Origin: CAZNEZ01 sp964572475
GTDB taxonomy: Bacteria > Bacillota > Clostridia > Lachnospirales > Lachnospiraceae
Assembly (NCBI GenBank): GCA_964572475.1
Contig: CAZNEZ010000042.1
Location: 1-22,664, forward strand
Length of the DNA: 22,664 nt
Direction: 5' to 3'
Both the position numbers and the translations under genes were made by a program. The notes beneath the pieces were generated by a model. The model saw nothing but the letters and a program-made list of their open reading frames with translations, searched no databases and was not told the origin of the DNA. How positions within the stretch are numbered: position 1 is the stretch's first letter; every line of letters begins with the position of its first letter. Shown in pieces: positions 1-6,961 of the stretch.

Positions 1-17
1 ACAATTGTAAATGTGTT

Positions 18-1340
18 CTATGGTAATATTAGTTTTTGTCCCTCATAAATAACATTTCCATCTTCAAGATTATTAGCTTTTATTATGTCATTTACTTTTT
101 TTATTGAGCCGTAATATTTTCTGCTTATATCATATATGGATTCGCCCTTTTCAACTATATGATATTGTGGGTCAACAGGTGTTATCGCTACTGTAGCACT
201 TTCCTGTTGAGTAGTTGTTTCCTTTTCAGATGCTAATGTAGTTGTTTCTTTTTCTGCAACCGTTGTAGTTTCATCTGGATTTGTTGTTGATTCTCCAGTT
301 GTATTATTTGTTGAATCTTCTGTTGTTGCGTTGACCCCCCCATTAATAACGTCCACTACTATATCACTGTTTTTTTCAATGGCATCAATCGCATTATCTG
401 CTGCATCCTCTTTTCCCAGAATATTCTTTGCAAGACTTTGAATCTTATTTGTTACACCATCTATACTTCCATAATTATTCATTAATGCTACTGCACCTAC
501 CATTAAACCTACTATTAGAAGTGAAACTGCTGGTCTTAGCAGACTATAATTTTTTCCTTCATCCTGCTTTTCTGTATTTTTGTCTGACTCTGTTAACTTT
601 ATATTTTCTTTATCACTATCTATTTTATTCTCCACCTTATCATCATTTTCCGAATTATTTCCATCAAATATATTCATAATCTTTTTAAAGCTTCCTCCCC
701 TGACGCTATTTTTTTCAGCCGCCATAACATCTCCAACATTGTGCCTTAATATATACTCCTGCATATTATCATTCTTTTCATAATAAATGTAATATCCCTC
801 TTGCTTATGCATACCACCATTTTCAGAAGATGTACAGCTTTCATAGCTGTAAAATGATTCCTCGTCTTCAGTTCTATCATATCTAAAACAAACTTTGCCC
901 TCACCTGCAAAGTTATCTAAATGCGTTTTTTGGAGACTCAGCATATCACAGCCATTTTCAAATTGAACAGTTGAATACCATCCTACTATGTTTTGATTGT
1001 CAAAATATTCTCGTATTGTCTCATATAGTTCAGTCCATACTTCATCATTAAATATTATTGTATTATCGTAATTATCCTTAACTTCTACAGCTCCTTTTAT
1101 GAATATATAGGATACTCCTGCATCTTTATTTATCTCTCCAAGCAAAACCCCATATCGTATTTCTCTATCATCATCTGGCTTTTGTTTTAAAAATGTCTGT
1201 ACATAATCTTCAAGGTATATTTTTAATTTGTCCGAAACTGCTCCAATCTGTTTAACATTTTTAGGTACCTTAACTGTACATTTTTTAGAATCACTATCTG
1301 TAGAAATTTCATTCTCTTTCTTATATATTATTTCAATCAT
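18..1340 (-). CDS. Membrane protein with MPN/JAMM-like N-terminal domain and C-terminal LysM
   Basis: 440 residues. The N-terminal 190 or so residues are cytoplasmic in style, with no signal peptide. Around residues 118-143 they read VGWYSTVQ followed by S-x-x-x-T-H-x-D-N-F, which resembles the JAMM/MPN signature GWYHSHP...SxxD with both metal-binding histidines lost; I infer a catalytically dead MPN fold. An acidic, Lys/Asp-rich linker follows (about 226-265), then one membrane helix (about 269-289), a Thr/Glu-rich linker (about 330-388) and a LysM domain (393-440: YHIVEKGESIYDISRKYYG...). LysM binds peptidoglycan-type glycans, so the C-terminus is probably outside and the N-terminus inside. 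GGAG lies 4 nt before the ATG, behind a second GGAGG. A run of seven C on the plus strand (335-341) falls in the linker between helix and LysM. LysM and helix are certain; the MPN reading is moderate. No function is known to me. Confidence 0.85.
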   Translation of the reverse strand: MIEIIYKKENEISTDSDSKKCTVKVPKNVKQIGAVSDKLKIYLEDYVQTFLKQKPDDDREIRYGVLLGEINKDAGVSYIFIKGAVEVKDNYDNTIIFNDEVWTELYETIREYFDNQNIVGWYSTVQFENGCDMLSLQKTHLDNFAGEGKVCFRYDRTEDEESFYSYESCTSSENGGMHKQEGYYIYYEKNDNMQEYILRHNVGDVMAAEKNSVRGGSFKKIMNIFDGNNSENDDKVENKIDSDKENIKLTESDKNTEKQDEGKNYSLLRPAVSLLIVGLMVGAVALMNNYGSIDGVTNKIQSLAKNILGKEDAADNAIDAIEKNSDIVVDVINGGVNATTEDSTNNTTGESTTNPDETTTVAEKETTTLASEKETTTQQESATVAITPVDPQYHIVEKGESIYDISRKYYGSIKKVNDIIKANNLEDGNVIYEGQKLILP

Positions 1341-1687
1341 TTAACTCCATTTCCTCCATTTCATGAATGAGATGCACCTCAATACCCATGCATATCTCAA
1401 GTTTTCTAATCTAATACTACTTGTTTACTTTGCTCGAACAGTTTATCACTATTCTTTTAATAATTATGTCATTTTATGGAATTGTAATTAAGATGTTTTA
1501 GACATCTTCTTTTATAACTACTTATTTTTCACCAGAATTCTTGGCATTTATTAAAAATATTGTTGCTCCCTAATAGTTACTGCTATTTTTTGTCATACTA
1601 TTTAAGAATAAAGGATGGCATTTTTGACTACATTTTCTATATGACTAATTGAATATGTACACTTGTATGTGCAGGAACGGAGAATAT
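1341..1687. other. Divergent intergenic region between the LysM gene and yyaC
   Basis: AT-rich spacer of about 347 bases holding the 5' regions of two divergent genes. I see no RNA gene or credible small ORF. A perfect 7-bp hairpin lies at 1490-1508 (AAGATGT, loop TTTAG, ACATCTT). It is followed by CTTTTAT on the plus strand, which is too weak for me to call a terminator. A possible SigF promoter for yyaC is listed separately. I found no convincing SigA promoter for the minus-strand LysM gene. Confidence 0.6.
1593..1622 (+). promoter_or_regulatory. Possible SigF-type (forespore) promoter of yyaC
   Basis: TCATA at 1593-1597, 15 bases, then GGATGGCATT at 1613-1622. The 15-base spacing and the GG start match the SigF pattern GYATA-N15-GGNNANNNT, but the -35 and several -10 positions deviate. 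Forespore expression would suit yyaC. Weak call. Confidence 0.25.
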
Positions 1688-2245
1688 GTGATTTACACTG
1701 AATTAATTAAGAGAAAAAACCAAGTCTATTATTATGATAGCAATGGTCAAGATGCAATAAACAGACTTGCAGCAAGACTTTTTGAACTTATAAATGAACA
1801 CCGTAAGGAAGGACAAACAGTAGTCATACTTTGTATCGGAAGCGACCGATTCACCGGAGACAGCCTCGGTCCATTAATAGGATATAAACTATCTACATGT
1901 TTTATCTGTGCCGAAATATTTGGTACTCTGGAATCACCAATTCATGCTATTAATCTATCCGATACACTTGATCTTATTAACAAAAAATATATTAATCCCT
2001 TTATTATTTCAATTGACGCCTCATTAGGTAAAGCTGAACATATTGGATTCATAACTTTACGTGTGGGGCCATTAAAACCAGGACTTGGAGTCAAAAAAAA
2101 TCTCCCAGAAGTGGGAGATTTAAGTATTACTGGTATCGTAAATGTATCTGGTGTATCAGATACTATGACTTTGCAATCTACCAGACTTTCAACTGTTATG
2201 AATATGGCAGACTGCATTGCGGGAGGACTTACAGCTGTGTTCTAA
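1688..2245 (+). CDS. yyaC: YyaC-family sporulation protein (DUF1256, Gpr-like fold)
   Basis: Conserved in endospore formers and related in fold to the spore protease Gpr; its exact role is not established. Family hallmarks are clear: V-I-L-C-I-G-S-D-R-F-T-G-D-S-L-G-P, then G-T-L-E-S-P-I-H-A-I-N-L, SIDASLG, and KKNLPEVGDLSITGIVNVSG near the end. The frame is open back to a TTG at 1649 with ATGs at 1655 and 1667, but none of these has a ribosome binding site. The GTG at 1688 has GGAG five bases upstream (1679-1682), so I place the start there (185 residues); an earlier start would add up to 13 residues. The 3' end overlaps the convergent coiled-coil gene by 17 bases, and codons for K-N-L-P-E-V-G-D-L also form that gene's terminator on the other strand. 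Confidence 0.88.
   Translation: MIYTELIKRKNQVYYYDSNGQDAINRLAARLFELINEHRKEGQTVVILCIGSDRFTGDSLGPLIGYKLSTCFICAEIFGTLESPIHAINLSDTLDLINKKYINPFIISIDASLGKAEHIGFITLRVGPLKPGLGVKKNLPEVGDLSITGIVNVSGVSDTMTLQSTRLSTVMNMADCIAGGLTAVF
2093..2121 (-). terminator. Intrinsic terminator of the niaR/EIIC/coiled-coil cluster, inside yyaC
   Basis: Perfect 10-bp inverted repeat: AAATCTCCCA (2098-2107), GAAG loop, TGGGAGATTT (2112-2121). Eight A precede it on the plus strand (2093-2100), so a minus-strand transcript reads a stem followed by eight U. It lies 108 bases past the stop codon of the minus-strand gene ending at 2229 and entirely within yyaC. Confidence 0.85.
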
Positions 2246-3320
2246 ACACAGCTATAGCCTGACCAATGTTATCCGCACGTTTTTCTTCCATTATCTTAAT
2301 CAATGCAGCAATCTTATCCTGCTCTAAGAATTCATTACCAAGATATGCTCCATAATTAGAAGATATGCTTAGTGCAATGTCTTTCTGACGGTCTTCTAAC
2401 TCTTTTAAATGAATTGAAACATTATTAGCATCTGCCTTTATAGCATCAATTCTATCAATATCTCTATTCGTAATCTCTTCTGTAATCGCTGGCTTAGTTG
2501 TTCTTTCAAACTCTGTAAGGGCATTATTCTTACGCCTGACTATCTCGTCGATTCTTTCCTGAATATCATTTATATCTTTGTCATATGGCTCAAGATTGTA
2601 ATGTCCATCATCCTTATCTTTCATTATCTCTTTTTTAATTCTTTTAATTCTACCTTTGTTAGTTAAAACCTTATTATGTTGAATACGAAGACCTAATAAA
2701 GTTTCTTTATTAGGCTCTCTTAGATACTTATATCCCAGGTAATACAATAAAACCATAACTGCTACCACTATCACATATACAAGCGCTCTAATAAGCCAGA
2801 ATCCTCTTACAAACCATGTTACAAAGCTTGGAATTAATATTAATACTATAATTGCAGTTACCACAAATGTAATAAACTCTCGAATTGACTTTGGAAGATA
2901 TAATGAATAAAAAAAGTTAGAATTGCATATTCCTTTTATTCCCTTTTGCTTGTAAACAGTTTTTATCTCATTTAACAGGACACTATTAGCTTCGGACAAA
3001 TCAGCTGTTTCTTCAGCAATCCTATCTGACATTCCCTTATTCTTTGCCTTATTTCTGTCATTCTTAACTTTTTTAAGGCGATTTTGATCCTTTGACATTT
3101 CCTTATCAAAGTCCTGACTTATCTGCTCTCTTCTCTTCTTAACTGTCGTTTCTATACTATCAGCAAGCAGCTTTTCTTCTGCCTGTATATCCTTTTCTAA
3201 TCTCTGTTTCTTAATATCTAGCTGTTCTATCTCGGCTCTAAGGCTATCTCTAGCTGTAATAGAGCCTTGAATCTGGTTCAAATCGTCAATGCCGCCAAGT
3301 AAAATACTTTGATTATCCAC
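2229..3320 (-). CDS. Two-helix membrane protein with long coiled coils, function unknown
   Basis: 363 residues that I do not recognise as a named family. An N-terminal charged, heptad-like region (about 22-122) rich in Lys, Glu, Asp and Leu leads to two closely spaced membrane helices (about 148-171 and 174-199). A second charged helical region (about 205-335) and a compact end follow. With no signal peptide and only a short Arg/Gly turn between the helices, both coiled-coil arms are probably cytoplasmic, forming a hairpin-anchored rod. The start is GTG with GGAGG eight bases upstream. A candidate promoter sits between it and the upstream EIIC-like gene, and a strong terminator lies downstream inside yyaC. 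Its last 17 bases overlap the end of convergent yyaC. A scaffold or envelope role is a guess from shape only. Confidence 0.8.
   Translation of the reverse strand: MDNQSILLGGIDDLNQIQGSITARDSLRAEIEQLDIKKQRLEKDIQAEEKLLADSIETTVKKRREQISQDFDKEMSKDQNRLKKVKNDRNKAKNKGMSDRIAEETADLSEANSVLLNEIKTVYKQKGIKGICNSNFFYSLYLPKSIREFITFVVTAIIVLILIPSFVTWFVRGFWLIRALVYVIVVAVMVLLYYLGYKYLREPNKETLLGLRIQHNKVLTNKGRIKRIKKEIMKDKDDGHYNLEPYDKDINDIQERIDEIVRRKNNALTEFERTTKPAITEEITNRDIDRIDAIKADANNVSIHLKELEDRQKDIALSISSNYGAYLGNEFLEQDKIAALIKIMEEKRADNIGQAIAVFRTQL
2233..2253. other. Hairpin spanning the shared 3' ends of yyaC and the convergent gene
   Basis: Perfect 9-bp inverted repeat AGCTGTGTT (2233-2241), loop CTA, AACACAGCT (2245-2253). 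It covers the yyaC stop codon (2243-2245) and starts 2 bases inside the last sense codons of the minus-strand gene, whose stop is at 2229-2231. There is no U-tract on either strand, so it is more likely a 3'-end stabilising or pausing structure than a terminator. Confidence 0.6.
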
Positions 3321-3350
3321 GTCTGCAATCCTCCATACAATTTTTACCCT

Positions 3351-3379
3351 ATTTTAGCAGATATTGTAGAAAATTACAA
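3351..3379 (-). promoter_or_regulatory. Candidate SigA promoter of the coiled-coil membrane protein gene
   Basis: On the minus strand, -35 TTGTAA (3374-3379), 17 bases, -10 TAAAAT (3351-3356), with TGC just before the -10 (extended -10). The -35 overlaps the stop codon of the upstream EIIC-like gene. Confidence 0.5.
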
Positions 3380-4411
3380 TCTTAATAACATATCTCCATT
3401 TTTAATCCATTTTGCCTTGCGCATAGCCTCAGAAATCACAAGTGTCACTATTGCTGGCAGTATAAAATGCATTACTATAATCTGAATAAGTACAACTACT
3501 GGTGTCTGTCCTGCCGCTGTCATAACTGAATATGATGAAATCTGTCCTACAAATCCTGCAGAACCCATTCCTGAACCCATAGGGTTACTTGTCATCTTAA
3601 GAAGTGCTGATGATATAGGTCCTAATATTGCTGAGGATAATATCGCAGGTAACCATATAATTGGCTTCTTCATAATATTAGGAACCTGAAGCATCGATGT
3701 TCCAACTCCCTGTGCGATAAGTCCACCAACTTTATTTTCACGATAACTTGCTACTGCAAATCCAACCATTTGGCAGCAACATCCTACTGTAGCTGCACCA
3801 GCTGCAAGTCCTGTTATTCCCATTGAAATACCTATTGCTGCTGAACTAATTGGAAGTGTTAATATCATTCCCATTAATACTGATATTATCAGTCCTCCGA
3901 TTATTGGCTGATTCTCAACATTTACATTAACAACATTTCCCAGGAACTTCATAAATTGTGAAATAGGAGGTCCTACCAAAATTCCAAGTGTTGATCCTGC
4001 TCCTATTCCTACAAGTGGTACTAAAAGTATATCTATCTTGGTCTTTCCCTGTATTATTCTTGCAGCCTCAATTGCTATGTATGCTGCTACAAATGCACCC
4101 AATGGTTCGCCAGGTTTTCCAAATGCCATAGTCTCTCCAAGAAGTGGAAATGCTCCAACCATACCTGCAACCGCTGCTGAAGCTGTTACAAGTGGACTCT
4201 CTTTAAATTTGCAGGCAACACCAACACCAATACCAGCACCGGTTATTGTCTTAGCCATATTTCCTATTCCAATAAGGTATCCGCCTATATTACCACCAAC
4301 AAGATTACCTATCTGACCTATAATTGTTCCTATTATCAGCGTTGAGAATAGTCCTAATGCCATTCCTCCTAAGCCATCAATAAATACTCGATTTAACCAT
4401 TTTTTTAACAT
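3374..4411 (-). CDS. PTS EIIC-fold membrane protein, PfoR-like (PTS_EIIC_2 family)
   Basis: 345 residues, almost entirely hydrophobic, with roughly nine to ten membrane segments rich in Gly, Ala, Ile and Pro. It looks like the PTS_EIIC_2 family, which includes the Clostridium perfringens regulator PfoR: Gly-rich N-terminus, GETMAFGKPGEPLGAF near 92-107, LVGPPISQF near 145-153, and a TVGCCCQM cysteine cluster near 208-215. It has no EIIA or EIIB domain, so it cannot phosphorylate a sugar alone; it could be a transporter or a membrane regulator. The start has GGAG eight bases upstream. It follows niaR on the same strand but has its own promoter, and the 5' leader is filled with repeats that look like NiaR operators. 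From that I infer a link to niacin or a related compound; the substrate is unknown. Confidence 0.8.
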   Translation of the reverse strand: MLKKWLNRVFIDGLGGMALGLFSTLIIGTIIGQIGNLVGGNIGGYLIGIGNMAKTITGAGIGVGVACKFKESPLVTASAAVAGMVGAFPLLGETMAFGKPGEPLGAFVAAYIAIEAARIIQGKTKIDILLVPLVGIGAGSTLGILVGPPISQFMKFLGNVVNVNVENQPIIGGLIISVLMGMILTLPISSAAIGISMGITGLAAGAATVGCCCQMVGFAVASYRENKVGGLIAQGVGTSMLQVPNIMKKPIIWLPAILSSAILGPISSALLKMTSNPMGSGMGSAGFVGQISSYSVMTAAGQTPVVVLIQIIVMHFILPAIVTLVISEAMRKAKWIKNGDMLLRL

Positions 4412-4435
4412 CTCTTTATCTCCATTTCAAAAAAT

Positions 4436-4496
4436 TAACCGACATCTCTAACTTTGCAACTGTCTTGTCAGTTGTCTTGTCAGTTGTTGTCGGTTA
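4436..4496 (-). promoter_or_regulatory. Probable NiaR operator cluster (tandem and inverted TGTC/GACA repeats)
   Basis: Two exact tandem 12-base units TGTCTTGTCAGT (4461-4472, 4473-4484) lie within an 18-bp dyad, CAACTG-N6-CAGTTG (4457-4474). An outer perfect 9-bp inverted repeat encloses them: TAACCGACA (4436-4444) and TGTCGGTTA (4488-4496). The cluster covers about +1 to +50 of the EIIC-like gene's transcript, directly next to its -10, a good place for a repressor. Assignment to NiaR is inference from the adjacent niaR gene. Confidence 0.55.
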
Positions 4497-4524
4497 GTTT
4501 AACACTTTTTTTTTAATAATGCAA
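4496..4524 (-). promoter_or_regulatory. SigA-type promoter of the EIIC-like gene
   Basis: On the minus strand, -35 TTGCAT (4519-4524), 17 bases including an A9 run, -10 TAAACT (4496-4501). The last -10 base touches the outer arm of the operator cluster. Confidence 0.55.
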
Positions 4525-4552
4525 TAACTATTTGTATATTATAGATGACTAT

Positions 4553-5062
4553 TTATGCCAGATATCCTTTTTTACCAAGCTCTTCTTCTATTCTAATCAG
4601 CTGTTCTTCTGTGTCAGCCTCTACTGTATGATAATGAATACCGTCTGTTAAGGTCTTAAGTGGCTTGGTCTTATTCTTATTGAGCTTGGACATAAATTCT
4701 TTAACATCACTTCTATCATTTATGATAAGGTCAACCATTATCTGTCCGTATATATCATGTTCTACAACGACATCTTTGATTCTTCCTCCGTAATCAACAA
4801 TAGTATTAAGTTCATCTTCAGTATCAGAATCTGAGTGTGACACGCAAAAACTTTTCTTTGCCTTAGAAACTCCCTGTCCAAACATAATATAACCTTTGTT
4901 CGTAGAAAGAATATTCTTATCTACTGCTCTTAAAAGAGCTATATCCTGAACAATAACCTGCCTGCTAACCCCTAGCTTTCTAGATAACTCTGCTCCTGAT
5001 AGTGGATTATCACTGACATTCAGCAGTTCTATAATCTTCTCTCTTCTTATATCACCTTCCAT
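4553..5062 (-). CDS. niaR: Niacin-responsive transcriptional repressor NiaR (HTH_11 + 3H domain)
   Basis: 169 residues. An N-terminal winged helix-turn-helix (about 5-58: REKIIELL...LSGAELSRKLGVSRQVIVQDIALLR) precedes a 3H domain (about 70-167). NiaR binds niacin and represses NAD biosynthesis or niacin uptake genes. The 3H domain keeps His76, Glu84, His143 and His145 (GIHYHTVEAD). Their spacing matches the four metal ligands that I recall for Thermotoga TM1602, so metal-dependent niacin binding looks intact. The frame is open 21 codons further upstream, but I chose ATG 5062: GGAG sits six bases before it, and a good promoter (5115-5143) overlaps the extra codons and would start transcription downstream of the longer ATG. 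Divergent from the small gene at 5241, and directly upstream of the EIIC-like gene with the operator-like repeats. Confidence 0.92.
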   Translation of the reverse strand: MEGDIRREKIIELLNVSDNPLSGAELSRKLGVSRQVIVQDIALLRAVDKNILSTNKGYIMFGQGVSKAKKSFCVSHSDSDTEDELNTIVDYGGRIKDVVVEHDIYGQIMVDLIINDRSDVKEFMSKLNKNKTKPLKTLTDGIHYHTVEADTEEQLIRIEEELGKKGYLA

Positions 5063-5114
5063 AAAAATCTCCATTCCATTTCTTATTGCATTAATTGAAC
5101 TTGCACTATATAAT

Positions 5115-5143
5115 AATTTATACATTTATACTGTAAAAGTCAA
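5115..5143 (-). promoter_or_regulatory. SigA promoter of niaR
   Basis: On the minus strand, TTGACT (5138-5143), 17 bases, TAAATT (5115-5120). Transcription would start near 5108, giving a leader of about 46 bases before the chosen ATG at 5062. Confidence 0.6.
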
Positions 5144-5183
5144 CCTACATTTGAAATGAGTTAGTGTTAAAGATTTCCGTTTC

Positions 5184-5195
5184 ACGCAGCTGCGT
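5184..5195. promoter_or_regulatory. Perfect 12-bp palindrome ACGCAGCTGCGT
   Basis: It lies in the divergent niaR / small-gene region, about 45 bases upstream of the plus-strand start codon and just upstream of a TATTAT/TATATAA stretch that could be a -10. It may be an operator for the small gene; the binding protein is unknown. Confidence 0.35.
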
Positions 5196-5240
5196 AATTT
5201 TCTATTATTATATAAAAACAACACAGAAATGAGGATTTAT

Positions 5241-5507
5241 ATGTTTCGCTTATGGGCCAAAGAATTTAAAGATAATCATATGCTTAAGGATATTGTCATA
5301 ACCAATGATGATGATTCGCTTAATCGTACACGCAAGATTTTCAAGGCAATCGATGAGGTTTGTGCTGAATTTGATTTAAGCGTACCTATATGGCTTGATT
5401 CCAATGTTGAAGAATTCAAGCTTCATGATAAGGTACGCTTTACAAATGATAATTTTATTGATGGTATAGACTTTGACTATCTTGAGATTCACATAATTGA
5501 GAACTAA
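5241..5507 (+). CDS. Small conserved protein of unknown function
   Basis: 88 residues, soluble and acidic, with no membrane segment or known motif. It begins MFRLWAKEFKDNHML and ends with an Asp/Ile-rich stretch (FDYLEIHIIEN). I recall similar uncharacterised proteins as common in Lachnospiraceae and related Clostridia, often starting MFRLW, but I know no function. An in-frame ATG at 5229 exists, but GAGG (5231-5234) lies inside that four-codon extension, six bases before the ATG at 5241, so I use the latter. The gene is divergent from niaR and its stop lies 13 bases from the end of convergent pgi; I see no hairpin terminator between them. Confidence 0.8.
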   Translation: MFRLWAKEFKDNHMLKDIVITNDDDSLNRTRKIFKAIDEVCAEFDLSVPIWLDSNVEEFKLHDKVRFTNDNFIDGIDFDYLEIHIIEN

Positions 5508-5520
5508 CTTTTAATAAATA

Positions 5521-6867
5521 CTATAATCTTCTCATAAGTTCTTCTCTTTGCTTCTCATAACCTGGTTTACCAAGTAATGCAAACATATTCTTCTTATAAC
5601 TTTCCACTCCTGGCTGATTAAATGGATTAACTCCAAGAATATATCCACTTACTCCACATGCAAATTCATAGAAGTAGAATAACTCGCCAAGATAAAACTC
5701 ATTCTGTTCTGGTATGTTAACTATAAGATTAGGAACATTTCCATCTGTATGTGCAAGTATAGTTCCGTTCATAGCACTCTTATTGATAAAATCAACTGTT
5801 TTTCCTGCAAGATAGTTAAGTCCATCAAGGTCCACTGCTTCTTCCTCTATTTTAATCTCGCATTGAGATTTCTCAACATTCATAACAGTTTCAAACATTA
5901 CTCTTGCGCCATCCTGAATAAACTGGCCCATAGAATGAAGATCAGTTGTTAAGTCAACTGCTGCTGGAAGAAGACCTTTATTATCCTTACCTTCGCTCTC
6001 GCCAAATAGCTGTTTCCACCATTCTGATACATAATGCATACTTGGCTCATAGTTAGCAACAATTTCAACTGACTTACCTTTTCTAAGAAGAATATTCCTT
6101 GTAGCTGCATATTTCATTGCATCGTTATCCTCAAATGCATTCTCTATCGCTTTCTTTCTTCCTGAAGCTGCTCCTTCCATAAGCTTATCAATATCTGCTC
6201 CGCTTACTGCTATCGGTAAAAGTCCAACTGCTGTAAGTACTGAAAAGCGTCCGCCTACATCATCAGGAACTACAAAGCTTTCATAACCTTCTTCAGTGGC
6301 AAGGTTCTTAAGCGCACCCTTTGACTTATCTGTTGTTGCATATATTCTCTTAGCTGCCTCTGACTTACCATATTTATCCTCAAGCATTTTTTTAAATACT
6401 CTAAATGCTATAGCAGGCTCTGTTGTTGTTCCTGATTTAGAAATCATATTAATCGAGAAGTCTCTATCTCCTACTACCTGCATCAAATGTGCAATATAAG
6501 TACTACTTATACTATTACCTACATAATAAATCTCTGGAGTTTTTCTAATCTCTTTAGATACAGTATTGTAAAAGTTATGTCTTAAAAATTCTTGCGCTGC
6601 TCTTGCTCCAAGATATGAGCCTCCAATACCTATAACCAAAAGAACTTCTGAATCATTCTTGATTTTTTCTGCAGCTTTTTTAATTCTTGCAAATTCTTCT
6701 TTATCATAATCTACAGGAAGATCAATCCAACCCAAAAAGTCATTGCCTGCACCTGTCTTAGATAATAAAGTCTTCTTTGCGTTCTCTGCTATGTCTTTCA
6801 TGCTATTCATTTCTTCTTCTGAAATAAATGATGCAGCTTTTGAATAATCAAATGTAACTTTTTCCAT
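5521..6867 (-). CDS. pgi: Glucose-6-phosphate isomerase
   Basis: 448 residues, the usual length for Gram-positive Pgi. It interconverts glucose 6-phosphate and fructose 6-phosphate in cytosolic glycolysis and gluconeogenesis. Signatures in order: GIGGSYLGARA (about 80-90), SKSGTTTEP (about 143-151, sugar-phosphate binding), VGGRFSVLT (about 204-212), GESEGKDN with the catalytic Glu near 292, LHSMGQFIQDG, and QPGVESYKKN with the catalytic Lys at 425. An ATG four codons earlier (6879) is in frame, but GGAG six bases upstream of 6867 overlaps that ATG, so 6867 is the likely start. The gene has its own strong promoter just past the end of the upstream membrane-protein gene, and a 9-bp inverted repeat in its leader. 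It is convergent with the small gene ending at 5507. Confidence 0.97.
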   Translation of the reverse strand: MEKVTFDYSKAASFISEEEMNSMKDIAENAKKTLLSKTGAGNDFLGWIDLPVDYDKEEFARIKKAAEKIKNDSEVLLVIGIGGSYLGARAAQEFLRHNFYNTVSKEIRKTPEIYYVGNSISSTYIAHLMQVVGDRDFSINMISKSGTTTEPAIAFRVFKKMLEDKYGKSEAAKRIYATTDKSKGALKNLATEEGYESFVVPDDVGGRFSVLTAVGLLPIAVSGADIDKLMEGAASGRKKAIENAFEDNDAMKYAATRNILLRKGKSVEIVANYEPSMHYVSEWWKQLFGESEGKDNKGLLPAAVDLTTDLHSMGQFIQDGARVMFETVMNVEKSQCEIKIEEEAVDLDGLNYLAGKTVDFINKSAMNGTILAHTDGNVPNLIVNIPEQNEFYLGELFYFYEFACGVSGYILGVNPFNQPGVESYKKNMFALLGKPGYEKQREELMRRL

Positions 6868-6892
6868 ATTCTTCTCCATTCCGCGCTACTAC

Positions 6893-6930
6893 AATAACAA
6901 TCTGCGCATGTAAACTTTTATATTGTTATT
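6893..6930 (-). promoter_or_regulatory. Inverted repeat in the pgi leader
   Basis: Perfect 9-bp arms AATAACAAT (plus strand 6893-6901) and ATTGTTATT (6922-6930), separated by 20 bases. The upstream arm overlaps the -10 box. It could be an operator or a leader hairpin close to the start of the mRNA. Confidence 0.4.
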
Positions 6931-6955
6931 ATAGCATTTACGCTCTCTTATTCAA
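6928..6955 (-). promoter_or_regulatory. SigA promoter of pgi
   Basis: On the minus strand, TTGAAT (6950-6955), 16 bases, TATAAT (6928-6933), with TGC directly before the -10 (extended -10). It begins a few bases past the stop codon of the upstream gene. Confidence 0.7.
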
Positions 6956-6961
6956 GCACAT

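Noticed and set aside
4504..4512. T9 run as a terminator for the plus strand, or as part of a niaR terminator
   Set aside because: No stable GC stem precedes it on either strand; it is the spacer of the EIIC-like gene's promoter.
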